Shown here: in pieces, positions 38,956 to 46,663 of the stretch | Layout of the letters: every line of letters begins with the position of its first letter | How positions within the stretch are numbered: position 1 is the first letter of the stretch | Source: a virus | Strand: one strand, 5' to 3' | DNA: 64,000 bases | IMG/VR virus record: IMGVR_UViG_3300023243_000009 | Span: 62,001 to 126,000 of that record | Program-made: the position numbers and the translations under genes | The notes under the pieces: generated by a model | What the model was told of the DNA's origin: nothing | The model's database searches: none | What the model saw: only the letters and a program-made list of their open reading frames with translations

Positions 38956-39360
38956 TTAATATTTATTTAAATCTCTTAATAATCGAGTTAGTGAGTTTTG
39001 TATGTTATTTTTGATCTCATTCTCCATGTTGTTTCTTATTACCTCCATCCGATTATCAAAGGATTTAGTAATTTTTCGTAAAATGATAGAGTTCATAGGG
39101 ATAATATAACTATAAACATGATTGATTATTTCTATAGTTTCTTTACCTATAATAATAAATAAATTTCCTTTTTCTTGTCTTAAATATCTTTTACCACTTA
39201 AGGGGGCTATGTGCAAGGTAGTTTTTTCATTTTCTATAATTTTTTTGCAAATAAGATATATAGATGTTTGTTGAGGATCCCTTTTGGGGATATGGTTTGG
39301 GTCTACTAATTTTTTAATGTGTATAAATGTTTTTTGACCTAATCTTTTAATATAATGCAT
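38956..39360 (-). CDS. Hypothetical protein (134 aa)
   Basis: Begins MHYIKRLGQKTFIHIKKLVD, beta-rich middle and an amphipathic C-terminal helix (SLTRLLRDLNKY). Promoter-like motif 34 nt upstream at 39394. No family recognised. Confidence 0.6.
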   Translation of the reverse strand: MHYIKRLGQKTFIHIKKLVDPNHIPKRDPQQTSIYLICKKIIENEKTTLHIAPLSGKRYLRQEKGNLFIIIGKETIEIINHVYSYIIPMNSIILRKITKSFDNRMEVIRNNMENEIKNNIQNSLTRLLRDLNKY

Positions 39361-39393
39361 AACCTTAATTGTTTTTATTTGTTATTATGTTTA

Positions 39394-39404
39394 AATATAC
39401 GATA
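39394..39404 (-). promoter_or_regulatory. Promoter-like motif TATCGTATATTT
   Basis: Recurrent motif, 34 nt upstream of the ATG at 39360. Confidence 0.5.
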
Positions 39405-39424
39405 AATCCTTCGGGTAGCCAAAT

Positions 39425-39565
39425 TTATGACATAGTAATTTTATCTAATTCTTGTTGGAGTTTTTGAATACGTAATTTTGTTAGAGGTGTTTTAATAGAT
39501 GATTTTAATTCTAAAATAGTTTTACTAATTACTTCAATTTTGTTTAATTTTTCTTGAAATTCCAT
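39425..39565 (-). CDS. Small coiled-coil protein (46 aa)
   Basis: ATG at 39565, TAA at 39425. It reads MEFQEKLNKIEVISKTILEL then SSIKTPLTKLRIQKLQQELD, with heptad-spaced Leu/Ile. Downstream of a terminator-promoter module. Function unknown. Confidence 0.5.
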   Translation of the reverse strand: MEFQEKLNKIEVISKTILELKSSIKTPLTKLRIQKLQQELDKITMS

Positions 39566-39594
39566 ATTGTAGGTATGTTTAAATGTTATACTTG

Positions 39595-39629
39595 AATATA
39601 CAAAAAAAGACTCGCATAGGCAAGTCTTT
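39595..39629 (-). terminator. Terminator fused to promoter-like motif
   Basis: AAAGACT / AGTCTTT stem with loop TGCCTATGCG, followed by TTTTTTTGTATATT. Almost the same hairpin as at 27810-27833. Confidence 0.65.
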
Positions 39630-39639
39630 ATGTAATTGT

Positions 39640-39931
39640 TTCAGAAAAAATGTTGATGTATAAGGATTTAAATAAAAAAATATCATCCTTAAAAGAATTA
39701 ATAAGTAGTAACGTTTACACAGCTATCTTCAAGAAGCCTAAATAATTAATTATCTTTTCTCTCTGTTGCCCATGTGCTAGCGTAGGCGGATAAAACGGTT
39801 ACTACTAATTAACCTTTTGTAAGTAGGGGTTTTAATCCTTCCTTACGTAAAAGACTCATCCTGGTACGCTCAAGGAAGTAAAGATTAATCCCCTGAGCGT
39901 GATGAGTACTGTTTATTATCCTATTAGGGGT
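39640..39931 (-). other. Non-coding region downstream of queC with a strong hairpin
   Basis: No ORF of note in about 290 nt. A compound stem ACTCATC/GATGAGT enclosing CGCTC/GAGCG (39857-39907) is clear, with a smaller CTTTTACGTAAG region next to it. It lies in the 3' region of queC; I do not recognise a known riboswitch. Confidence 0.4.
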
Positions 39932-40804
39932 CTACTTGTTATGTTGTGCAAGTATTTGTTTTACGTGTGCTTCTGCCACTTCGTAAGATACTGGTCCTGT
40001 TTCATCTGCATAACTCGCAGGATCAGGACGTCCTAATTTGATAAAGGCTTCGATACGTTCTACTGAACTTGCTGATTTGTAATCTGAGTACCATTCTCCC
40101 TTCATAGAATTGTCATTACCATCAACTGAACCTATAAAAATTGGTTTATATGAAGTAAGTGTTCTTTTATAAACCTCGTCGAAGGTTATTCCAAATTCTT
40201 CACATAATATTTCTCCATCTTGTAATATTGTAAATTTATTACCTTTAATATAGGGTGTAAAATAACCTACTCTATCTGCATCCCAATTTCCTTCTCTAAA
40301 GGCTTTATCGTCTGCATCTCTAAACTCTTGTCGGCAATCAGGATAAACTTCGAAATCTCCAGCATGAATCCCCATAGCGATATCACAATTTTCCCCTGTT
40401 CTATTTGCTATTGATAAGGCAACCGCTTGTGTAATAGAAGCAAATATTTTATTACGATTAGGAACAACTGTTTCTTTCATGTTGTCGTTTTCATAATGCC
40501 CTTCAGGTACATCATTACCTCCTTCTACTAATGCTGAATCCAATAAATCTGATAAACCATCTAATTTAATTTGACGGTAAGTGATTTGATGGTATGTAAA
40601 AGTATTTGGATGTTCTGATTCCCCATGTCTGTTTAGATATCTTACTAATGATTTAGCTCTATCTAATTCTACTCTGTGTTTTTGACCATAATCGAAGCTG
40701 ATGGCGGTACAAGTGTCGTAATCTTTTAATGCTCTTAATAATAATGTGCTACTGTCCATTCCACCTGAGAGACTAACCACACAATGTTTTTTTGTTTTAC
40801 TCAT
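39932..40804 (-). CDS. queC: QueC-like preQ0 synthase lacking the zinc cysteines
   Basis: 290 aa. PP-loop VSLSGGMDSSTLLLRAL and FDYGQKHRVELDRAKSLVRY, then ETVVPNRNKIFASI and MGIHAGDFEVYPDCR are QueC-typical. The C-terminal zinc site of cellular QueC (four Cys) is absent: the region reads TLTSYKPIFIGSV and SDYKSASSVERIEAF, with Ser, Tyr and Ala in place of Cys. It should convert CDG to preQ0 or the amide ADG; the lost zinc site may alter the product. Confidence 0.85.
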   Translation of the reverse strand: MSKTKKHCVVSLSGGMDSSTLLLRALKDYDTCTAISFDYGQKHRVELDRAKSLVRYLNRHGESEHPNTFTYHQITYRQIKLDGLSDLLDSALVEGGNDVPEGHYENDNMKETVVPNRNKIFASITQAVALSIANRTGENCDIAMGIHAGDFEVYPDCRQEFRDADDKAFREGNWDADRVGYFTPYIKGNKFTILQDGEILCEEFGITFDEVYKRTLTSYKPIFIGSVDGNDNSMKGEWYSDYKSASSVERIEAFIKLGRPDPASYADETGPVSYEVAEAHVKQILAQHNK

Positions 40805-40858
40805 TTTATTTAATTTAATTTATTGCCAGGTATTAAAAGCGTATAGGCAAACGCTATT

Positions 40859-41938
40859 TTACAATTGATAATCTTGTAGATCACCTGTAGAAGGTTCTAC
40901 TTCGGATTGTTCATATACTCTATTCCCAAAATAATCGTCTAAAAATTCTCTACGATATAAGTGGACATTTCCTTTATATTTTGGATTTTCAATAGCCCTT
41001 TCCTGAATTGTTTCTTTTAATTGTACTGCTACAATACAAACCTCTTTTCCTAATTCACTACCTGCGGCTTTTCCTAGGTAATCATAAAGTGACATCATAT
41101 CGGATGAATCATTTTTTTTTGTACTCATGATTGTTTTTATATTTAAATTATTAATTTCTCTGAATTTATTTACATTATATCCAACTCTAGAAATACCAAT
41201 TTCATCCAACTCCATATCAAAGTAGTTATTGATATTTGCGGTTGGTTTAGTGTTTAAACCATAACTTTTGTATTCAACCCCTTCTAAAGCTGACATTACG
41301 GGGTTTGAGGTGTCAATGGATTCTATTTGAGGGTGGTTATCATACCAACCAAATTCTTGTGGTATTGAACAACCCAATAAATGTAACTTAATATCTTTTA
41401 AATGGCGTAAATTTAGTAAACCTTGTACAAATCGTACTCTACCCAATGCCTTTCCCATATCCGCGTTACTATGTGGGAAAAAATCATTATACCAAGTAGC
41501 ACCGTAAGATACACATAATTTTTCATATCCTAATTCCCTTAACAATCCAGCACACAGATATGCGTCATTTTTATCCTTACCTTGGATTACTGCTATTTTC
41601 TTGGTTTTTTTAGGGAATTTAAACTGTTTCCAATACTTGGCCTGTGCCGCGGTTTGATGACAATCCATCCAAACATCAGGTACTATGAATTCATCTGGTT
41701 CTAATTCTTTAACCCAAAAAAGTAAACGACTATGGTCATAACCGTGCCCCCCGTTTTCATCTTTAAGTTCATGTAAGGAATTATCCATAATAACATACCT
41801 CCCTTTAGCTTTTGCTTCTTTAAAATATTTTAAATATTCTTTATCTTGGTCCAATAAATGGGGTAAGCAAAAATCATACTCATTAAACTCAGGAGAAATA
41901 TTGAGTAGGAATTTTGGCACTTCGTGGTTTACTATCAT
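40859..41938 (-). CDS. dpdA: DpdA-like DNA transglycosylase (TGT family)
   Basis: 359 aa. The TIM-barrel signature of TGT-like enzymes is visible: GRYVIMDNSLHEL (active Asp), LEPDEFIVPDVWMD, KIAVIQGKDKNDAY, KLHLLGCSIPQEFGWY and ESIDTSNPVMSALEG. DpdA proteins swap guanine in DNA for preQ0. Next to queC, and with folE, queD and queE at 25,144-27,352, this gives a complete set for 7-deazaguanine DNA. The C-terminal 90 residues are extra. Confidence 0.75.
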   Translation of the reverse strand: MIVNHEVPKFLLNISPEFNEYDFCLPHLLDQDKEYLKYFKEAKAKGRYVIMDNSLHELKDENGGHGYDHSRLLFWVKELEPDEFIVPDVWMDCHQTAAQAKYWKQFKFPKKTKKIAVIQGKDKNDAYLCAGLLRELGYEKLCVSYGATWYNDFFPHSNADMGKALGRVRFVQGLLNLRHLKDIKLHLLGCSIPQEFGWYDNHPQIESIDTSNPVMSALEGVEYKSYGLNTKPTANINNYFDMELDEIGISRVGYNVNKFREINNLNIKTIMSTKKNDSSDMMSLYDYLGKAAGSELGKEVCIVAVQLKETIQERAIENPKYKGNVHLYRREFLDDYFGNRVYEQSEVEPSTGDLQDYQL

Positions 41939-41957
41939 AATTTATAACTTTTTATAT

Positions 41958-42182
41958 TTAATATATTAATTCATCGGTATTGATGTCATGATCATCTAAT
42001 AAACCATTCAACGCTTCTCTATAAGTTTCTAAATTAAAGTCTGAGTCATCATGTTTCCATTTTCTCCAAAAGTTATGTGTTAATTCCCATATAAAAGATG
42101 CCATATCTGAGGATTTCATAGCTATTTTCATTGCCATCTCATCATCTCTGTCGTCTAAATCGTATTCTAATATTCCTTTCAT
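41958..42182 (-). CDS. Hypothetical protein (74 aa)
   Basis: Begins MKGILEYDLDDRDDEMAMKI and has SFIWELTHNFWRKWKHDDSD. Acidic helical. It resembles small phage proteins starting KGILEFDLP, function unknown. Upstream of dpdA in the same operon. Confidence 0.65.
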   Translation of the reverse strand: MKGILEYDLDDRDDEMAMKIAMKSSDMASFIWELTHNFWRKWKHDDSDFNLETYREALNGLLDDHDINTDELIY

Positions 42183-42187
42183 AATCT

Positions 42188-42544
42188 TTATTTATATTTA
42201 TCAATATACGAAGAAGGTGTTGTTTCTCCACTTTTTCTTAAAGAGTTATTTATAGGTTTAAGTTCTACTTCAACTTCAATATTAGGGTTTGATAAATTAA
42301 CTAATTTGATAATTTGTAGAGCTTTATCATTAAATTTAGAGCTTGTTAAGACAAATGTAACTTCTCTGACTATTTTTTTATTATCATATGAAATTTCGAC
42401 GGCGGATAGAGTTGCACATAATTCTCCCATATAATATATACCGGTTTCTTTATACGTTAGACCCTCAGTAGAAATGTTTTTTAAAGGGTTTGAGGCGCAC
42501 CTTGTAAATAATAATAATAATATTACTAATACTACTTTTTTCAT
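42188..42544 (-). CDS. Lipoprotein (118 aa)
   Basis: Signal MKKVVLVILLLLFTRCASNP with lipobox Cys at residue 16. The mature part is beta-rich (YYMGELCATLSAVEISYDNK). Likely anchored to an envelope membrane; a spanin-like or immunity role is possible but not shown. Confidence 0.7.
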   Translation of the reverse strand: MKKVVLVILLLLFTRCASNPLKNISTEGLTYKETGIYYMGELCATLSAVEISYDNKKIVREVTFVLTSSKFNDKALQIIKLVNLSNPNIEVEVELKPINNSLRKSGETTPSSYIDKYK

Positions 42545-42547
42545 GAC

Positions 42548-43024
42548 TTATAATTTATTTGTTTTATATTTATCTTTTATAATGTAATAAAAATCTATTA
42601 AGGATCCCCTAGATTTTAACATTTCTTCTTCAACTTCTTCTATACTTAATTTACAATGTTTAGTAAATAAAGACATGAGTTCAGACAATTTATTATTTTC
42701 ATCTTTTTCAAAATCTTCTAATAAACGTTTTCGACGTGTGCGTAGTAAAGAGGACATTTCGTTGAATTTACCAATATCAGGATAGCATTCCCCCCATATT
42801 TGGTTTATTTCATGTTCACACCATTCCGCTTGATACTTGTAGTGTGAATATTCAAAATCACCATTTAAAATTCTATCTCTAAGGGATTGTTTATGGTGTA
42901 AGGGTGGTTTTGGGTTATCGTACATCCTCCACCAACGAAATTGGTTATATTTTAATTTGCGAAGATTAGAGAATTTTTTATCTAATTGTTCTTTAGATAA
43001 AATTGGAGAATACAAATTTTTCAT
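42548..43024 (-). CDS. Hypothetical protein (158 aa)
   Basis: Begins MKNLYSPILSKEQLDKKFSN; helical and charged. Its end GSLIDFYYIIKDKYKTNK resembles the tail of the frameshifted gene at 36698-36837, so they may share a module. Promoter-like motif with hairpin at 43047-43073. Confidence 0.6.
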   Translation of the reverse strand: MKNLYSPILSKEQLDKKFSNLRKLKYNQFRWWRMYDNPKPPLHHKQSLRDRILNGDFEYSHYKYQAEWCEHEINQIWGECYPDIGKFNEMSSLLRTRRKRLLEDFEKDENNKLSELMSLFTKHCKLSIEEVEEEMLKSRGSLIDFYYIIKDKYKTNKL

Positions 43025-43046
43025 GTTAACCTTTATTTATTACTTA

Positions 43047-43073
43047 AATATACGAAGGCTCCACTAGGGAGCC
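43047..43073 (-). terminator. Terminator fused to promoter-like motif
   Basis: GGCTCC / GGAGCC stem immediately followed on the minus strand by TTCGTATATTTAAG. The stem equals that at 23132 and 57751. Confidence 0.65.
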
Positions 43074-43082
43074 AAATATATT

Positions 43083-44159
43083 TTAATAAGTTTTAACATC
43101 CTCTTCAGAATCTAGAAGAGATTGTAGGAGGTTAATTTCATTTATGATTTTGTTTCTCCTCCACCCTGAGAGGGGTTGTGTAAGGGTGTTTTTTAGTTTA
43201 GAAATTTTTTGATGTGCTGAGATGATTTCTTCCTTATCAACAATACCATCCTGGTTGGTATCTAGGATATTAAATTCTTTTTCTAGTGGGGATGTTACAT
43301 CTTCAATTTCATCTAGATCTGAATCAACTAAAACTTTTTCTTTATGTTTAGGGTAAGCTCTATCAAACGCAAAATTAGATGCAATTACAAGAGCAATGGC
43401 TAAAGGGTCAAATACAAATATGATTACAAGTAAAAGTATGTTAATAATCTTATCCATAGGTGCACCTGTAAGACCGGATAGGTATTGTAGTGGTCCTAAT
43501 TCCCCTGCCAAATCAATATTGTTTTCTAGTTCTAATATTTGGAGTTGGTATTTTTGTAAACTATCCGCCGATACTTCCCTTTTAGATTGAACTTGTTTTC
43601 TATTTTCTTCTTCCACCCCGATACGCTGTTGGGAAAGTCTAAGCTCTGTAGTAGAGACGGTGGTTCTAAAGCCCCCAACCACCGATGCGTCTTTAATCTG
43701 GATTGAGGTAGATTTTGCGTTACTGAGAGAAGAGATATTACTAGAAATTCTTTTAAGTTCTGAGTCATGACGTATAACATCTGTTTCATAAAAATCTTTT
43801 TTCTGTTCTAAGAATTTAGTTTGGTTTTCTTTTATTGTAAATTTGCTGTAAGTGTTTTGATACGCCGAGCTTAAAAACCCATAAATACCCATACTAGTAA
43901 TCAATACTAGTACTACAGTTGCGATTGACAAATATACCCTTAATGTTTTACTTAATTCACTCCAATATTGGTATAATAGAGATGCGGTTACTAACTTAGC
44001 AAATTCTAGAGAACTTGCCATCAATATGACTGCAAATTGTGCTCCCGCAAATAACTTACTTAACCCACTAACCGAGTAATATGCTGCTGAACCCGATACT
44101 GTTAGGGCTGATAACCCTATAAGGAATGGGAATAGTCCTTTTTGAATATTTTTTACCAT
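43083..44159 (-). CDS. Membrane protein with coiled coil and EF-hand
   Basis: 358 aa. Hydrophobic segments at about residues 11-30, 37-62 and 76-98, then a long coiled-coil region (100-215), another membrane segment (MDKIINILLLVIIFVFDPLA, about 235-260) and a canonical EF-hand loop DTNQDGIVDKEE at 300-311. The Ca2+ site has all usual ligands. Architecture suggests a membrane sensor or spanin-like scaffold beside the lysis genes. No family name recognised. Confidence 0.7.
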   Translation of the reverse strand: MVKNIQKGLFPFLIGLSALTVSGSAAYYSVSGLSKLFAGAQFAVILMASSLEFAKLVTASLLYQYWSELSKTLRVYLSIATVVLVLITSMGIYGFLSSAYQNTYSKFTIKENQTKFLEQKKDFYETDVIRHDSELKRISSNISSLSNAKSTSIQIKDASVVGGFRTTVSTTELRLSQQRIGVEEENRKQVQSKREVSADSLQKYQLQILELENNIDLAGELGPLQYLSGLTGAPMDKIINILLLVIIFVFDPLAIALVIASNFAFDRAYPKHKEKVLVDSDLDEIEDVTSPLEKEFNILDTNQDGIVDKEEIISAHQKISKLKNTLTQPLSGWRRNKIINEINLLQSLLDSEEDVKTY

Positions 44160-44195
44160 AGATGTAATATAAAAAAAGATTAGAATGATTCCAAC

Positions 44196-44615
44196 CTATT
44201 TTTCTCTTTCTCCTTTATGTTTGTCTAATTTATCTAGGATTTGGACCAATAATTCATTTTTTATAATACCTAACATTGAAGCATTTTTAAAAATTGAAAT
44301 TAATTGAAATACTAAAAAGGGTGCTATAATGGTTTCACTTAACCAGCTAGTCCCGGTAAATCCTTTTTCAATTGTTAAAATAGCAGAAAGAATTATGACC
44401 CAAAAGCCAAATGTTTTTAATACTTTTAATGCTCTAAAGGTTTTAAATCCTTCTCTTTTGATACCTGCCCATACACCAAAAAAACCATCAGCAAATATCA
44501 CAAAGGATACTGAGAGGTATTGTTCAATATTGTTAATAGTTAGGTTCATGAAATACGAACATATAAATGCTAATACGGTTGTCAATGATAGTGTTATTAA
44601 AAGGGTTGTTTTCAT
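44196..44615 (-). CDS. Phage holin family protein
   Basis: 139 aa with three to four membrane segments. FADGFFGVWAGIKREGFKTF and KTFGFWVIILSAILTIEKGF match the toxin-secretion/phage-lysis holin type (holin 4-1-like). It lies directly before (downstream of) the endolysin gene, so it probably permits endolysin release. Confidence 0.65.
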   Translation of the reverse strand: MKTTLLITLSLTTVLAFICSYFMNLTINNIEQYLSVSFVIFADGFFGVWAGIKREGFKTFRALKVLKTFGFWVIILSAILTIEKGFTGTSWLSETIIAPFLVFQLISIFKNASMLGIIKNELLVQILDKLDKHKGEREK

Positions 44616-44629
44616 CTTATAACTTTATT

Positions 44630-45247
44630 CTATTTTACGTATTCGTAGTATTTTTTAGTTTTCTGGTTTCGATCTTCTAACCCATGAATTCCACCATTAA
44701 TTCTTTTTGTAAGAGATAATATGGATTTATCATTAATCCCTTGATCACAGATGGCCCATAATTTATTTCTTTCAAAAAAGAACATAGCGGATTCAAAAGA
44801 GAAATCTGTTGCCACTAAATCGGGGTTATCCATTATTTCGGGTTTGTCTATATATTCTGCAAAGGTTTGATAATTAGCTCTACCTGTTAATTGTAATGCT
44901 CCTCTACCTCTAAATTTCCAACCATCACCCGAAGCTTCGTTCCCATTAGCCATTCTAGAGGCATATACTAGGTTTGCAATTTTTTCGGGGTTACGGGCAT
45001 ATAAATTAGAATCTTTACCTGTGTTTTTAAAATATTTAGAGAAAATCTTATTTAACCCGCTGGCAGAATAGTTTAAATTTTCTGAGAATAATTTAAAATT
45101 ACCTGTTTCGTGGGAGGTTTGTGCAAAGAAATGAGCGGCTCTTACAGGAGTTAGTTTATAAAACTCCATTGCTTTTTTCATTGTACCTGGCCCAAAAACA
45201 CCGTCTGATGTTGTTCCAATTTTTTTCTGTAGGTTTTTTAAACTCAT
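44630..45247 (-). CDS. Endolysin, glycoside hydrolase family 19 type
   Basis: 205 aa. AAHFFAQTSHETGNFKLFSE (catalytic Glu), YASRMANGNEASGDGWKFRG, GRGALQLTGRANYQTFAEYI are diagnostic of GH19 chitinase-like endolysins that cut peptidoglycan. It opens with a short peptidoglycan-binding-like start (KIGTTSDGVFGPGTMKKAM). Flanked by holin-type genes. Confidence 0.88.
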   Translation of the reverse strand: MSLKNLQKKIGTTSDGVFGPGTMKKAMEFYKLTPVRAAHFFAQTSHETGNFKLFSENLNYSASGLNKIFSKYFKNTGKDSNLYARNPEKIANLVYASRMANGNEASGDGWKFRGRGALQLTGRANYQTFAEYIDKPEIMDNPDLVATDFSFESAMFFFERNKLWAICDQGINDKSILSLTKRINGGIHGLEDRNQKTKKYYEYVK

Positions 45248-45268
45248 AAAATAATTTTTATATTTGTA

Positions 45269-46030
45269 TTAAGAATCTAATTTAGAAAAACCGTTTGGAA
45301 CAACTCCTTCACAAATTAAGGTTGCTACTATTGGAGATACTACTGAACCTACAAATATACCTACTCCTGCTGGTGTTGATAATGCTGCTGTTGCATATAT
45401 TGGATTTGCTTTACCTACTACATTAGTAAGTACCTTTGTTAGTAACTCTTTATTACATTTTCCTTTTACTCCAGGTATTAAAAAGATACCATCAGCTAAA
45501 AGTTTACCAACTACGGTAGATACTGCCATCATTGCTGCTTTCTCTCCCATTGTTGCCATTGTTGCTAGCATAGTAGCACTAATAGTTGTAGAAGTTACAG
45601 TACCGGGATCTGTTGGTGCTGGTTTAGGAGTGAAGTACATTACACACCCTGTTGTAAGTGCCATATTTAATCCAATGTAACAAGCGTTTTCATCCAACCA
45701 ATCTACTGCTACGTTAGCTGTATCTTCTACTACTTCCAATCCATCTTTAGCAAAATCAATTGCTTGAGCACTACCCGCTTTCCAAGTATCATCTTCTACA
45801 TCTAATCCTTGTTTTGCAGCTTCTTCAGTATTCTTAGCAACCACATTAGTTGTGTGTACTACTGCTTTAGTAGAATCCTTATAGATGTTTGTAGTTGTTT
45901 TAGCAACATCATTCACTGTATCTACAATTACATCAATTGGATTAGGTATTTTTGGTACACTTGGTAATTTTGGTACACTTGGTATTTTTGGTACACTTGG
46001 TAGTTTAGGTTTTTTAAATGGATTCTTCAT
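45269..46030 (-). CDS. Repeat-containing putative membrane-active protein (253 aa)
   Basis: N-terminal Pro-rich repeats (KLPSVPKIPSVPKLPSVPKI), a helical middle, then Gly/Ala-rich hydrophobic stretches (MLATMATMGEKAAMMAVSTV, TPAGVGIFVGSVVSPIVATL). Two to three possible membrane segments. The position among lysis genes suggests a role in envelope disruption (inference). The five-residue repeats may be unstable in copy number. Confidence 0.6.
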   Translation of the reverse strand: MKNPFKKPKLPSVPKIPSVPKLPSVPKIPNPIDVIVDTVNDVAKTTTNIYKDSTKAVVHTTNVVAKNTEEAAKQGLDVEDDTWKAGSAQAIDFAKDGLEVVEDTANVAVDWLDENACYIGLNMALTTGCVMYFTPKPAPTDPGTVTSTTISATMLATMATMGEKAAMMAVSTVVGKLLADGIFLIPGVKGKCNKELLTKVLTNVVGKANPIYATAALSTPAGVGIFVGSVVSPIVATLICEGVVPNGFSKLDS

Positions 46031-46043
46031 AATCTATATAACT

Positions 46044-46244
46044 TTATTTATCTTTATTATTATTCATACCGAAATAAGTACCCACTATGGCTACTAATCC
46101 GGTAATAGTTACTTGTAAAAGGTGTATTATATTTTCGTTTATGGGTCTACTATCTTCCATGGCTATATGGAAATCTCCTACTACTATAATTAATAGTAAT
46201 AACATTATGCCCGTAACTAATATCAATACAACTCTTTCTTTCAT
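46044..46244 (-). CDS. Small two-helix membrane protein, holin-like
   Basis: 66 aa: helix 1 VVLILVTGIMLLLLIIVVGD, helix 2 HLLQVTITGLVAIVGTYFGM, charged tail NNNKDK. The hairpin form and the place beside the endolysin suggest a class II holin, but the family is not certain. Confidence 0.6.
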   Translation of the reverse strand: MKERVVLILVTGIMLLLLIIVVGDFHIAMEDSRPINENIIHLLQVTITGLVAIVGTYFGMNNNKDK

Positions 46245-46253
46245 TTTAGTAAT

Positions 46254-46508
46254 TTATTCTTTCTTACCAAATATTTTACCTGCTTCCGCTATCCCAAAAG
46301 AACCTAGAGTTATGATTACAAATGAATTGTAAATAAGTTCGTTTATTACTAAGTCTTTTCCAAAATAACCCGTGATAATATCTACAAAGGCAAATATTAC
46401 CATTACAGTGAAAGATAAGAAACCAACCACTGATTTCTCGTTAATATCGTTTTCGTCTTTAAAAATGTCTTTAAAAGCCATCCATTTATTTTTTATAAAG
46501 TTTAACAT
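46254..46508 (-). CDS. Small membrane protein, holin-like
   Basis: 84 aa. Two membrane segments (VVGFLSFTVMVIFAFVDIIT and YNSFVIITLGSFGIAEAGK). Phage proteins ending GIAEAGKIFGKK are frequent next to lysis genes. First gene of the lysis run, downstream of a terminator. Confidence 0.6.
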   Translation of the reverse strand: MLNFIKNKWMAFKDIFKDENDINEKSVVGFLSFTVMVIFAFVDIITGYFGKDLVINELIYNSFVIITLGSFGIAEAGKIFGKKE

Positions 46509-46588
46509 GGTATAACTGTTTTAAATTAACAACTCGATTTTATTATAAATATAACAAATAATTTAAATATTAAATTTCCCTCAAAAAA

Positions 46589-46615
46589 AAATACCCCTAA
46601 TTACTTAGAGGTATT
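46589..46615 (-). terminator. Intrinsic terminator after nrdA
   Basis: AAATACCTCTAA / TTAGGGGTATTT stem followed on the minus strand by TTTTTTTTT. It ends the nrd operon. Confidence 0.75.
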
Positions 46616-46663
46616 TAATTTTTTTGTTTAAATTTTTTCACTGAAAGTGTTTAAAAACACATC

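Noticed and set aside
39640-39931. preQ1 riboswitch
   Set aside because: It lies downstream of queC, not upstream, and I do not see the compact H-type pseudoknot core.
45885-46097. Plus-strand ORF with repeated LGIFGTLG units
   Set aside because: The repeat is the antisense reading of the LPSVPKI repeats of the minus-strand gene.
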